Shown here: positions 34,600 through 45,429 of the stretch, piece by piece
How the letters are laid out: every line of letters starts with the position of its first letter
Position numbering within the stretch: position 1 is the stretch's first letter
Origin: Rhizoctonia solani
Taxonomy: Eukaryota; Basidiomycota; Agaricomycetes; Cantharellales; Ceratobasidiaceae
Direction of reading: 5' to 3'
DNA: 64,000 nucleotides
NCBI RefSeq assembly: GCF_016906535.1
Contig: NC_057380.1
Coordinates: 558,001-622,000 of the forward strand
Translations under genes and position numbers: made by a program
Notes under the pieces: generated by a model
What the model was told of the DNA's origin: nothing
Database searches by the model: none
Seen by the model: the letters and a program-made list of their open reading frames with translations, nothing else

Positions 34600-35094
34600 T
34601 CTGGGGCCAGCTCCCGGGACACCCGGAGTTTAGGCCCGGACCGCGTATTTTTGTCATATCTTTTTCGTGGCAATTTTCGCAGTTAGCATGCGGAAGTTCC
34701 AGCGGTAAACCCCGGATCTTCCGGGGCTCGGCCACGGTTTCAAGTTTTATGTCGTATTTCAAGTTCGGAAGTTCCGGCAGTGGGCCGCGGGACACTCGGC
34801 GTTTAGGTGCGGAACAGAAAGTTGTCCCGGGGCTGTATCGTGTATTATATGCGGAACGACCGCGAAAATATATATTGTAATGTGAAACTGTAACGTAGGA
34901 TGACCACGGAATAACCGTGGCTAAGAAGCGTAACAGAGTAATCCAATGATAAAAATGTCCGCTGTGAAACCCCGGAAATGGTCACGATTCCGAAGGTTCG
35001 GAACAATATGAACTGGTCCGCGGCCAGAGCCTGGAACTTCCGCACCGTAGCCTCGTTACCTCCCGCAGGCAAAGTCCGGAATATTACTCCCGGA
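34600..35094. repeat. Right subterminal repeat zone of the CACTA element
   Basis: Repeated GGAAGTTCCGG/GTGCGGAAC words occur near 34595, 34690, 34764, 34808, 34850, 34995, 35035 and 35093. The zone mirrors the left one in content and orientation mix. Confidence 0.7.
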
Positions 35095-35121
35095 AGTTCC
35101 GCACTCTAGGGGGGCACAGTG
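35095..35121 (-). repeat. Right terminal inverted repeat of the CACTA element
   Basis: Inverse of 30251-30277 over 27 bp. Followed by target duplication AGG at 35122-35124. Confidence 0.9.
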
Positions 35122-35124
35122 AGG

Positions 35125-35942
35125 GTTTTATTTGTCTATGCTGTCACAATCTTTGGCCCATTGAATAATATATCCGCAATATATATAAATGGGGTGTACT
35201 TAAGTTACATATGCGTTGATCTCAATATACACAAATTATAGAGCTCCAAAATATATGTGCGAGATATTTCACTAAGGGATTAAGAACTAAACATGGAAGT
35301 AATTAACGGGAAACAAGGGCGCATACAAGTTGACAGGTCAAAACATGCCGTAAAAATATGACTGCTAGCGAACACGAGCAATCGCGTAATCCATGCTACT
35401 TCAGCCTCCACTCCTATGTACCCTAGACATGCCTCGCGCGTCTCCACAGGCTCTGTTTCGTGGTTTCACAGCCTGGCAACCTCAATTACCATCCACTATT
35501 ACCGGTAAGGCATTCACGATAGCAATGATATGTGAGCCGAAGTAGGCTCATATATGTCCCTTTCCGGATCGACATATTACTCAGTGTAGCTCAATAGCAG
35601 CTGAGAGCGCCAGAAATGGCAGCAGTCTGCTGCTCAAGATAGCTGTTATCGATTGAACTTCTTGGCAGATTCTTGGTTGTATCATTAAAATTAAGAACCT
35701 ATCGGATCGAGTTCTCAAGGCGCAGTACCTGCCAAACGCCCTGCTAGACCGTGGAATCTTTTCTTGCGTGTACATATATATTATGGTATGACTTGCTCAT
35801 CGAAGGCCAGTTCTCATTCACCCAATCCAGCTTTGTATCCTTGCTTAGACTTTACCTCTTTATGTGTACATTTAGCTATATCAATTATTAGGATCTATCT
35901 ACCAAGTGCCAACTATCACGTCATTTTTACTCTCTTGCGAGA
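35125..35942. other. Intergenic region upstream of BTB3
   Basis: Includes the block at about 35728-35785 shared with the BTB2 upstream region. TATATA-rich stretches occur at about 35770-35785. No gene seen. Confidence 0.45.
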
Positions 35943-37016
35943 ATGACCCAAGCTCGGGATGAGAGGCATTATTACCACCATGGGGATGTGGTCATTCAGG
36001 TACGTCTCTACCCGTTCACGAACGATAAACTATCATAATCTAAGAACATCTCTTTTACTTTGTACGGAAAAGGTTGAAAAGGCGCACTTTAAACTGCACC
36101 GAGATATCCTATCAAGATACTCATGCTTTTTTCGTGACATGTTCTCGCTAACAACATCCAGCAACGAGGATGGAACAGAAGAAAAGCCAGTACTCTTGCC
36201 GGCGGGCCTGTGCTCATCCGTTGCATTCAAAACTATTTGTGATTTTATATATCCAGAGTGAGTATTTAAGAAAAAGCTATATATTCCATCCTTTATGATT
36301 ATGTTTTATCTTTCAGATCCGTGGGAATATTCCCTACTGTGACTATCGACAATCTAGTTGGGTGGGAGTCCGTTCTTGCAGCAACTTCAATCCTCCAGAT
36401 GAACAGTACGACGCAATGCATTATGTTAAATTTAACCAGCGCCTCTTCCCAAATTCATCAATCCGACGCTGCAAGATTCATGCGTCTCGTAGTAGATTAC
36501 GATACTCGCCCCCCCCTGGCCACACACCTAGTAGCGCCACTCTGCACTTTCGCTTTCCGGCGTCGTCCTCTGTCCCCATATGAATTCTCAAGTATGGGGG
36601 AAAAGGTGTCGGCTTTAGTGCACTACACTCGAGAATCCGTACGTGACTGCTTCCTGCTTGATCAAGCCAAGTGGACTGGCAACATTCAAACCGGCCTGAT
36701 GTGTAATCAGAAGGAGCGTTGTCGGAAAGCCATTTTCCAGCAGATCCTTGAAAATATGGTAAACAAGCCAGGGGATAAGCCATTTGAGGACGACGACGAG
36801 TCCAGTATATTCTTGATCGCCTCCGAGGAAGGAATCTGTACCTCTTGCTATCCGCAGCGTTCCAAGCTCGCGCACGCACTCATGTTGAGCATGATCGAAG
36901 GAGTGGTTAAGAAGGCGTGTTCGGAAGGAGCGTCCGTATGGAACCAAGAGAACTTGGAGTCTGGTAATAAATCAGAACCAGATAAGGAGCAGATTCGGCC
37001 GGTGGGTGCTGTTTAA
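35943..37016 (+). CDS. BTB/POZ domain protein 3
   Basis: Exon 1 (35943-35999) MTQARDERHYYHHGDVVIQ, exon 2 (36073-36257) FKLHRDILSRYSCFFRDMF and FKTICDFIYP, exon 3 (36317-37016) SVGIFPTVTIDNLVGWESV through to a stop at 37014-37016. The C-terminal cysteines (CNQKERCRKAIF, GICTSCYPQR) match BTB2. Exon sizes and intron phases equal those of BTB2, and the two proteins are clearly closer to each other than to BTB1. All exons join in frame. It was separated from BTB2 by the CACTA insertion. A BTB-mediated interaction role is inferred; no second known domain is visible. Confidence 0.8.
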
Positions 37017-38561
37017 AGTGGATGCACGTGGTCATACATATTTGATGGTGCCTCTCATTCATAACTTTGGTTTCACTCGGGCTTTATGTCATCTATTTTG
37101 TTGAGCTTTTGCCCTCTCTCCCTCGTATTTTATGGTCCTGCCAATCTGTACATATAACTCACTTGATCGTAATTTTTCTCAATACCTCTGTAAGCGGAAG
37201 TGAGGGATCATAATTCATGCAGCGTCTTTATTTTGGATGGGGGTTTTGGCAAGAGTAAAGTTCGAGGCTTACTGGGCATACCAGAAATGATTTCATACTC
37301 CCTGCTATCGAAGCTCGTTTCCGATTTCTATCAGATGTTGGTGACCCTGCCTGGTAGCCTGTAGAGATGATTAGATTGGCGATTACTTTTGGCTTCGACT
37401 CAAACTGGTGAATTTACAATTCGCTCTTGCCCAAGGACGTCTCTATACAATGGCAACCGTACCTTCTATGGATGTCTGATCCAGATAGTGTTTCAGCAAA
37501 AGGGATCGAATATTAAAGGCTCGGTCTCTGACTCGCGCTTTGCGTATCATAGAGCATAGGAACTTCTGAACACCTGAGTTGGAGTGGCGGTCGCAGCAGG
37601 TGTGGCTTTGAGGCTGGACCCGAGACACCATGCTACCACGCTATATTAGCTATGTTGTGAATGTTTATTTATAGAGTTTATTGCATACCAATCATGCATT
37701 TGTGTCATGAAGGGGTGGGGGCGGTATTTCAATTTTGGCTTCATACTTCTTGATCCTAAATTAGCCCAGATGGGAATCAGGGCGTGGCACGATACATCCG
37801 GATCTCGGCCGTAGCGCGTGCCTGGCTCGGGGGGTTGGAAAGCATCTTGGCTGTGCGCGTAGCTGTAGGCATGGATTGGTAATCATAGCAATGCACAGCG
37901 AATCGAAGCAAGGTTTTCCAGTCCGGGTTATGTATAGCCATCTTTCTCGGCGTGGTATCAATCAGAGAGAACCCATTATGGTTGAGAAAATGATGGAACT
38001 ATCAAGAAGTGCAAGGGACGATGGGTCATTGAATGTTGAGTCGATTGTAGTCGTTTCTCGAGACGAGTCACAGCCGTGGAACTCTCATGTACGGAAGTAT
38101 AACAAAGGTAGCGTAGCGCATTCGTAACACAAAGTATCTTCCCCGAGGCAAGTTCCGAAAAAAAGGGGAATGGATGCGCGACTTGCTGTACTGTAGTAGG
38201 GTTAGTCATGATCCGTGATGGGCGTACTAGTATCCATGAACTACCGCGTTCGTAATAGTGTCCGGTGAGTAAGTCGCAATGCGTGTAGTGGCTCCCAGGA
38301 TGCAAGCATTTCGTCAGTATGAGGCAGAGCATATCAACTAAAACCAATATCTAATGAGACAGGCCCGATATATGTACTAATTAGAAATTCAATATGGTAA
38401 CAGGAACATGCCGAAGGGTGAGACCGAAGCCGAGCCAAAAACGATCCGGCGCCAAGGCTCACGTGGCTGCTAGGGACATCCAGGGACAAGAGGTCTAACA
38501 AGATGCAAAAGACCAGTGCCGAGGGGACCGTAAAGCAACACTCTTTTTATCCACCACAACC
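37017..38561. other. Intergenic between BTB3 and GT61 genes
   Basis: About 1.5 kb. Short open frames on both strands, for example at 37876-38127, lack family resemblance. It should contain the promoter of the GT61 gene. No repeat seen. Confidence 0.4.
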
Positions 38562-40545
38562 ATGGGAAAACTCTCTTTGCGGCCGACTCGAAGGGATGCA
38601 ATAGTAGCTGTCGCGGGCATGGCATGCATGCTGCTCTTTTCTCGCATGTTCGAGCTCGGCATCCAGGATCCCTCCTCACATTCCTTGCACATCCCCCCCG
38701 ACACTGTGCTCGCCAACCAGCAGCATCTGGCACCCTCGAGGCCCAGTTACAGACACCAGGTCGTACCGCAAGACGATGTTACACCCAAGCCCGCACCCAT
38801 CCCCATTCTTCCAAAACGTGAGCTTCACCGACACAAACACAATCGCTTTATTCACTTCTTTTTATCTAGACGCTTCTCATGACGTGATACACAATCCCAT
38901 ACAACACACCACTCCTTCGATTCTTAAAACACAGTCCTGGCCAGACTTCTCTTCCGGCTTACCTCACACCAAACTTCTCAAACATGGCGCAGGTTGGACG
39001 GTCTTTGAAAATATCTACATGTCCAATGGGACAATGTACATCATAACAGACAACCCTTCCGCCTGGCCCCAGCGAAGAATGATGATTGATACGGGCATCA
39101 CTGCTCTCAACACTCCAGAGAACATTGCTGCTCGCGAGCCAACCGAGTACGACCTCGATTGGATTACCCCTAAAGAAGCAGAAGCACGCTGGGGAAGCGA
39201 GTTTGGGCTGTGTCAGACTTTACGGTGAGTGCCAGTGCCTGTCCCATGACGTACCTGAACCAACCGCTATTCGGAGTAGGTCTTGTACTGGGACCCCCTT
39301 CAGTGTGAGTACATCCATCGAATCAGGAGATTTCTACTAAAAATTTCGTTTAGTTGTCAACCACTACTATCACTTTGCAGCAGAGCTGCTTATGGGAACT
39401 TGGCGCATGCTTGCTTCTTTCGACCCATTTATCAACGTGCACGGAGAATACACTAAGATTCCTACACCTGCACGTGCTGTTTTTCCTCATGTGGAGCCTA
39501 AAGTGTGGCGCGACGGTCCATCGTTTAACCAATTCTTCCTTCATGCTGTATGGCCCGGCATCGGTTAGTACTTTATTGGCTTGTGATTTTGCCCTCCTTG
39601 ACTAGTTCCCCCAGGAATGGAATTTAGTGATGCTTGGGAGGACCGGGTTAAGCTTACAAGGTCATCCGACCCCTCGGATCCTAACAACAAAGCACCTCAT
39701 GCCTTCTTATACGAGAAAGTCTTGCTTGCCGATCGCTCGGCGTCTTTCCGAGGCGCACATTGCTCCATAAACGCTCGCACAGTCTCGGAGGCCATCGAAG
39801 CCACTCGTGCTGATCTCGAGGATGGTCCAGGAGACGACAAGGGCAAATGGTGGTGGGAGCCTCTCAGGCGTAGGATCTTGAAAATCTCCAGTGTCGATCA
39901 AGCTATCCAAGATATAAGCTTGTGGTGGTATGGGTCCGAGGCAGAGTTGCCAAACTCAGCGAGACGCTCGAAGGCGGGAAACCGACTGTCCATATCACCT
40001 ACATCTCTCGACAAACCGCTCGCATCGTAAACTCATCAAAGAGGATCACGACGGTCTTGTTACTGTACTCAAGGAACTCGTAGCCCGAAAGAACGCACTT
40101 CCACCCTCCCCTCAGAACCGTCGTTGGCGTTTAGAGATTGTCGAAGCCGAGCATATTTCGCGAGAGGAGCAAGTTAGGATTGCCGCGCGGACGACTGTTA
40201 TGCTTGGAGTACACGGCAATGGGCTGACCCACTTGATTATGATGCCCATCACTCCACTTTCCACTGTGATCGAGTTATTTTATCCGGGTGGATTCGCAAG
40301 GGATTATCAGTGGACAGTACGGCCCTTGGAATGCGGCATTATGGTGTTCATAACAATACGTGCGTCTTATCTATTTCCATTCTTTTCTTTGGTTCTCATA
40401 TCTATCTTTAGCGCTTTCACCGAGCCGTCGCTCCCTCTCGTCCAATACCCCGAAGGTTTCCAGGGTAACGAGATCCCCGTTCATGGACCGTTCATCGCCG
40501 ACCTTGATTGAGGAACGAATTGATGGGGTCGCAGTCAAGTTGTAA
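38562..40545 (+). CDS. Family 61 glycosyltransferase (DUF563/EOGT-like), type II membrane protein
   Basis: GT61 enzymes transfer sugars such as xylose or GlcNAc in the secretory pathway. Exon 1 (38562-38817) has a basic start and a signal-anchor AIVAVAGMACMLLF. Later blocks fit the family: WTVFENIYMSNGTMYIITD, VVNHYYHFAAELLMGTWRML, VLLADRSASFRGAHC, ITYISRQ, AARTTVMLGVHGNGLTHLIM, STVIELFYPGGFARDYQ, and YPEGFQGNEIPVHGP at the C terminus. Frame breaks occur near 39930, 40011 (one A short, between ISRQ and NRSHRKLI), 40329 (one G short before MRHYGVHNNT) and 40505 (one T extra before IEERIDG). These look like homopolymer errors, since the protein is otherwise well conserved. The stop used is at 40543-40545; 40509-40511 is the alternative. 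Confidence 0.75.
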
Positions 40546-42894
40546 TTTTTGGGAGTTCGCGGGACGAATTTTATCTTGGTACTGTAATTGTCGTTCGTTG
40601 TTTCTATCTTTTTCTCCCTTGGGTTGGTGGCTTCTCTGTCTCGCCACCGTGTAAACATCGGAATATCATACCCCCTTGCGCTATCCATACAATCAAGATC
40701 TTCACGGACTGAATTGTAAGATGGCGAACATTTCGAACTTGGGAACCCGACTGGAACATTTGATAGCCTTGAACTGGTCTTGGTGCTTGGCCAAAGCGGC
40801 TCAGCTCGGCAGAGATATTGTGCTTGTCTCTTGGGATACCTTGGTAATTGTGGGTGTATTTGCGTTGACACCTCGGCGGGGAAAATCTTCAACCAAATTC
40901 ACCCTTGACAGACCGGTCCGAGCCGCCCGGTGGCTGCGTACATCATCAGGATGATCTCACTTTGGATATAGGTACTTATTCACTGAGTTGGAGGATACGC
41001 ATATAGCCTATTAGGCATGGTTTCTCCCGATATATACATATGAAGAAGCCAAACAAGTAAACAAACAAAACAAGACGCTTTAGGAAAAATGAGGTACATT
41101 GCGAGTTTGGGTTCGTCCGGTATGACGCAAGGTTGGTTATTACAGTATCCTGCAAATCCAATAGTAGTTTCGACCTCCAAATACATATATGATCAAATAC
41201 GAACTGAAAATGCGATGTCAGGTCAATGGAATGATATTTTACCAAGCTAAATTATCATAACGATAGAATTGACAATCTCGTGACTTCCTTAATAGAGTAT
41301 GTGCCAGCGTAGGACCTCTCTATTTACCGGATGTATATGGGCTTAGCCTGTAGCGGAATCGCACCGAATGACAAGCGATAACATACGCTCCACATTAGTG
41401 TTAAGAGTAAAGATAAAGAGAGTGGAGAGGCCATCCGGGACCTTATAAGGTGCCCCGGGTACGATAAATGCCTAAACAGAATAAATCAAACAAACATATA
41501 TAGTCGGCAATCAAGCGTGGTCAAACACAGGGGGGGAGATATATGACTCGAGAGACAAGTGTAACAGTGTAACGCAAGGGTAACGCATATACTGAGAATC
41601 AACACACGATCCTTGCGTGATCTCTATCTTCTCTTTTTCATAGATATCTTTACTTGGACGAATCTTATTAGCTTCTGAGTAAACAAAAAGGACCCCAGAA
41701 CTCCTTGTTAACATAACCAATCTGCCAAGGCAGAATTGCAAGTGCCCGCGAACAAGAACCATGAGTTTCTTGTAACGCATAATCATCCAATCTTGGTGTG
41801 TTTTTGATGTATCACCACGTAAAACACGTAATTGAAGATTGGAGAACACTTTTGTATTTTTATTTGTTTTCCGCACAACTTTATCATGTTTTTTTTTTTA
41901 TTCAGATTTGCTCTCGTTGGCGAGAAAGTGCGCATACATGGCGAATTTTTGCTTTGGCACCAATTAAAAGCGTACATCCGCAGGTCAGGCAGTGGGTAAT
42001 CGCTGAATCCTACGTCTGCAAAACGGTGGGATGCTAATCAGCACCGATTAGCGCTTATGAGCGGATTAGCATAGATATGTACCCCCCCTCTTAGAGAGCG
42101 GGCATTATCTGTGTTAGATCCTCGGAGGTTTGTTGAGGCTTATAAGAAAATCCTCAGGAACGTTAAATTGCAGAAAGTTGTTGTACCTCCATAAACGGCT
42201 TAAGCTTATGTTGGGGATGTCACGATTGATCACGCTCTGGATTTAGACAACATGCTGCTTAAATTTCGCTGAGTGCTATCTACATGTGCTCCAGATGGGT
42301 TTTTACAACCAAAATTTCCCCCCAAACTCCATCTAGTTACATAATTGCACACACCCTATAAACCAATACCACTACAGTATGTTGGTGTTTGTATGTGAGG
42401 CCATCAACTTAGTCCTTGACGTCCGCCCGGGGATGGCCCTTGAGTAGGCAATTAATCCGGCTAACGGGTTATATTACTCACCATCGACTTGTTGTAGGGT
42501 AATAATAAGCGAAAATCGATGTATTCAAGGTGCAAAGCCAATGTTCAACCTGAAAGCTAAAGCAAGTCGGAGGGCTAAGGTCTTGGCTAGTGTCGACGAG
42601 ACTACGGATAACCGTGTCCTTATATTATAAGGGCTACATTATTAAGCGCCGTCAGCTCATCTAGTTGTGGCTGACGCAGCGCTGTGGCCAAGTCAATTGG
42701 TCCGGCCCTGAACCGTTATACAAGAAGTCCTTATTAAGGTCGCAACGTTTCGTTTGTGCTGTTTAGAATGTGCCCTGTTTCTTATCTCTCGTTGGCGCTA
42801 TTAACTTGGGCCCTAGCTCATGTGATCTCATATGCGGATCGTGTCTTTTTAGCTTCCTGCGATTTGTGGACGTAGCTTAATCTCTGTACCATAA
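40546..42894. other. Intergenic region containing duplicated block A1
   Basis: No gene is supported. It contains block A1 (about 41350-41620), which recurs at 44650-44905. A small set of GATTAGC/GCTAATC words in both orientations occurs at about 42030-42070, and a run of T at about 41889. Confidence 0.45.
41350..41620 (+). repeat. Segmental duplication block A, copy 1
   Basis: Shares long stretches with 44650-44905, for example CAAACATATATAGT, GAGAGACAAGTGTAACAGTG and GTAACGCATATACT, in the same order and orientation. It is part of an A-B-A-B arrangement with the peroxidase-bearing block. Confidence 0.75.
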
Positions 42895-44186
42895 TGCCAC
42901 CAAAAATGCCTAAATTCAGACACCTGAAAAGCGCTGTCAGTGCCAATAGAGATAGCCGGGTGGGATGGTGTGGTCGCTTGTAGGCGTATGTGGCCGAGAG
43001 CGAGGCTCGGCCAATCACACTACTGGTACCCCATCCGCAAACCAGAAAACTACATTAATAATCACCCCAAACCGGAGGTACGATGGGCCGTTAAAGCTCG
43101 TCCTCATAAAACTCCCTTGCCCCAAATGCCATGCATTTCTTGGAGGCTTTGTATCAGCCTATTTACGTCATGCTACTACTGTTAAATATCGTGTGAGGCA
43201 GCCTTGGAAGTGAAAAGCAGCCTTTCAGCCTAATGTACGATTGAATTGAGCTTGGTAGTATATAAATCTCGTAAAGATACGGGACTCCTAGACTGGCCAT
43301 CACCATCACACCCCCTCTTGATCCCCTAGCCTATATATTGACTATGGATACAGCACCTGGACACCAATTCCAGCCCCCTACGCCTCAAGACAGTCGTTCG
43401 CCGTGCCCTGCCTTGAACGCAGCAGCAAATCACAACTACTTGTAGGTTGCTTACACCTCTGAAACTTCCTCAATCTTACTGACCCACACCAGACCTCGAT
43501 CGGGAAAGGGCCTGGGACTTTTTCAACTTTGCAAAGCCGTTCACGATCTTTACGGTCTCACTTACCTAGTGGCGGCCATACCCGCTGTTTTCGGCATCTT
43601 GTCTTGCGGCTCCGGAGGAAGGGTCGATCTCGAACAGCTTGCCAAGCACGGTAAACTCGAGCATGACGCGAGCTTGTCACGTCTAGACCATGCAGATGGA
43701 GACAACAAGAACGTATGTCCATGGCTGGTCGACCAACTTATCGCGCAGTCAACCGACGGACGTAGGCTGAGCATGCGCGACTTTGCCAAGGCTCGAGTTT
43801 TTGAGGGAAAGTCAGGTGCCAAGAACACTGCCTCCTAGACATGTCAGGATTGCGCAAAGCGAATCAGTTATGAGTGTGATCGTTATCGGGAATGGTCAAC
43901 ATGTGGACTGCAAAGTGTTAGGGAGTGGTTTGGTAACGAACGTTTGCCATCGGGGTGGGCTCCTCGACGATCAGTGTAAGCTAGACTACTGGACATTTCG
44001 ACGTAATCCAACTAATTTTTATCAGGGCTCTTTGAGATGATGAGCGAGATGAGAAAGTTTGGTCGTTTAATGGATGATGTGAAGCAAGAAAATCACGACA
44101 AGGATGCATAAGCTCCAGAGTCATAGTAATGAAGAGCAGAAAGCGATCGGACTATAACATTATATTATCACAAGATAACAGATGTG
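42895..44186 (+). repeat. Segmental duplication block B, copy 1 (carries peroxidase copy 1)
   Basis: Aligns along its whole length with 45430-46730, including promoter sequence (CCAATCACACTACTG, GTATATAAATCTCGTAAAGA), coding exons and the 3' flank (GTAATGAAGAGCAGAAAGCG). Confidence 0.8.
43344..44111 (+). pseudogene. Short heme-thiolate peroxidase (chloroperoxidase/UPO family), copy 1, frame-disrupted
   Basis: The family oxidises or halogenates substrates with peroxide at a cysteine-ligated heme. Exon 1 (43344-43441) gives MDTAPGHQFQPP and the Cys-ligand motif SPCPALNAAANHNYLP. Exon 2 (from 43493) holds the second motif EHDASLSRLDHADGDN. Against copy 2, it has one extra T in the run at 43797-43803 (GTTTTTGAGG versus GTTTTGAGG), which sends the frame to an early stop at 43836, and one base missing near 43920 before GNERLPSGW. 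The last exon (44034 onward, ending NHDKDA) is still recognisable. No signal peptide is seen, so an intracellular protein would be expected. It is a pseudogene if the indels are real, and otherwise a normal paralog. Confidence 0.7.
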
Positions 44187-44649
44187 ACTTCTACTTAGCC
44201 TACGCTTTGGTGTGATCCCATGTATGTTGGAAGGAGAATATATACTTACATATGTGTAATTATCTAAATGTATGCGTACATGCATAAAACTGATTCTCGA
44301 CACGGTACGAGTGGGGGAAAATCCAGGGTCGCCAAGGCGGCTAGGGGTGTCAGCCCGGCCACCCAAGGCTGCGACCGTCCGGATCGAAGGTTTGGGGTGC
44401 AGAGAACTGCTTGTGTCGGCTTTGCGCCGTTGAGAGAGATAGAGATGAGGGGCTTGGAAAACAGCCGAGCCACTCGCGCCTCGCGCTTGGTGACTGCTTG
44501 TGGAGTGTGATTGGGTCACGTGACCGGACCTCCAAGCCTCAGTCAAGTATCTCATGTGAATCGTCCGCTGCTGCGGTTCACATGTCACTTAATCGATTAT
44601 GTCCAACTGCAAAGGCTCTACTACTCGGATATAGTCCGCAAAAGTATTA

Positions 44650-44905
44650 CGTTGAATGACAAGTCATAATATATGCTCGATGTTGGTGTTACGAACAAAG
44701 ACAAAGAGAGGTACCCAGGACCTTACAAGATGCCCTGGAGCGATAAATACGTAACAATAATGAATCAAACAAGCATATATAGTTGGTCTTCAAAAGTGGT
44801 CAAGTACAGAGGGAAGATATGAATCGAGAGACAAGTGTAACAGTGTAACGCAACGGTAACGCATATACTTAGGATTGGCACAGGATTATTGCGTGAACCT
44901 TGGGC
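44650..44905 (+). repeat. Segmental duplication block A, copy 2
   Basis: Second copy of the sequence at 41350-41620. It shares the TGTAACAGTGTAACGCAA and CGGTAACGCATATACT-like stretches. It lies between the two peroxidase-bearing blocks. Confidence 0.75.
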
Positions 44906-45275
44906 CCAGTCGGTAGTCGGGCCAGATAATGTGGCAGCAAGCAACGTAGACTCGAATGAGTTTGATTGAGGGGGGCAATGCCTCAACTTTCTCTTTGAGA
45001 GCTTTGATGCCTTCTTCCGTGAAATCGGGAGGATTCTTGTAACATACACGTTGCAGCCGTTGAGTGCGGTATAAAGTGTTTGTAGGCGTAGGAGACGCTT
45101 TACGCTTTGGTCAAAATATACTAATAGAACGTTATTGAGACTCACAAGGGTCATGCTGAGCCAGTGGCAGGTCTGATTTAATCAGACCCTAATCTCTGTG
45201 TTATACGCACGGGCTTTACGATCCGTTGTACCTCCGGGTGGGGTGGTCGGCGGTGTGTTTTCCTGGTTCGCGGAC

Positions 45276-45331
45276 GGGGTAGTGTGCTTGCCTGGGTCTC
45301 GTTCCTCGGCCACAGGCAAGCACACTGCCCC
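45276..45331. repeat. Perfect-looking hairpin (19-bp arms, 18-nt loop)
   Basis: Left arm 45276-45294 (GGGGTAGTGTGCTTGCCTG) and right arm 45313-45331 (CAGGCAAGCACACTGCCCC) pair along 19 bp with one mismatch. It lies upstream of block B copy 2 and has no counterpart seen before block B copy 1. It could be a small MITE, an unstable palindrome or a structured transcript element. Confidence 0.75.
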
Positions 45332-45429
45332 ACCCACTCACCTCCATCGGCGCTTAAACCGGGGTGGACCCCTACTGACTCGACACTTGTGGCTAAGCAG
45401 TTCCCACGCCCATGTTATTGTTAGTTAAT

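Larger units (their letters stand above)
30251..35121. mobile_element. CACTA (EnSpm)-type DNA transposon, degenerate, 4,871 bp
   Basis: The element begins CACTGTGCCCCCCTAGAGTG and ends with the exact inverse, giving 27 bp of perfect terminal inverted repeat. The 3-bp sequence AGG flanks it on both sides (30248-30250 and 35122-35124), which is the target duplication length expected of CACTA elements. Both subterminal zones (about 30270-30640 and 34600-35100) are packed with short GTTCCGCAC/GTGCGGAAC-like words in both orientations, as in CACTA elements, where the element-encoded binding protein docks. Inside are a truncated Tnp2-type transposase (minus), a fragment of a ribosomal protein gene (minus) and a proline/lysine-rich accessory frame (plus). 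The element is inserted between BTB2 and BTB3. In-frame TGA codons and the missing transposase N terminus make it non-autonomous. Confidence 0.88.
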
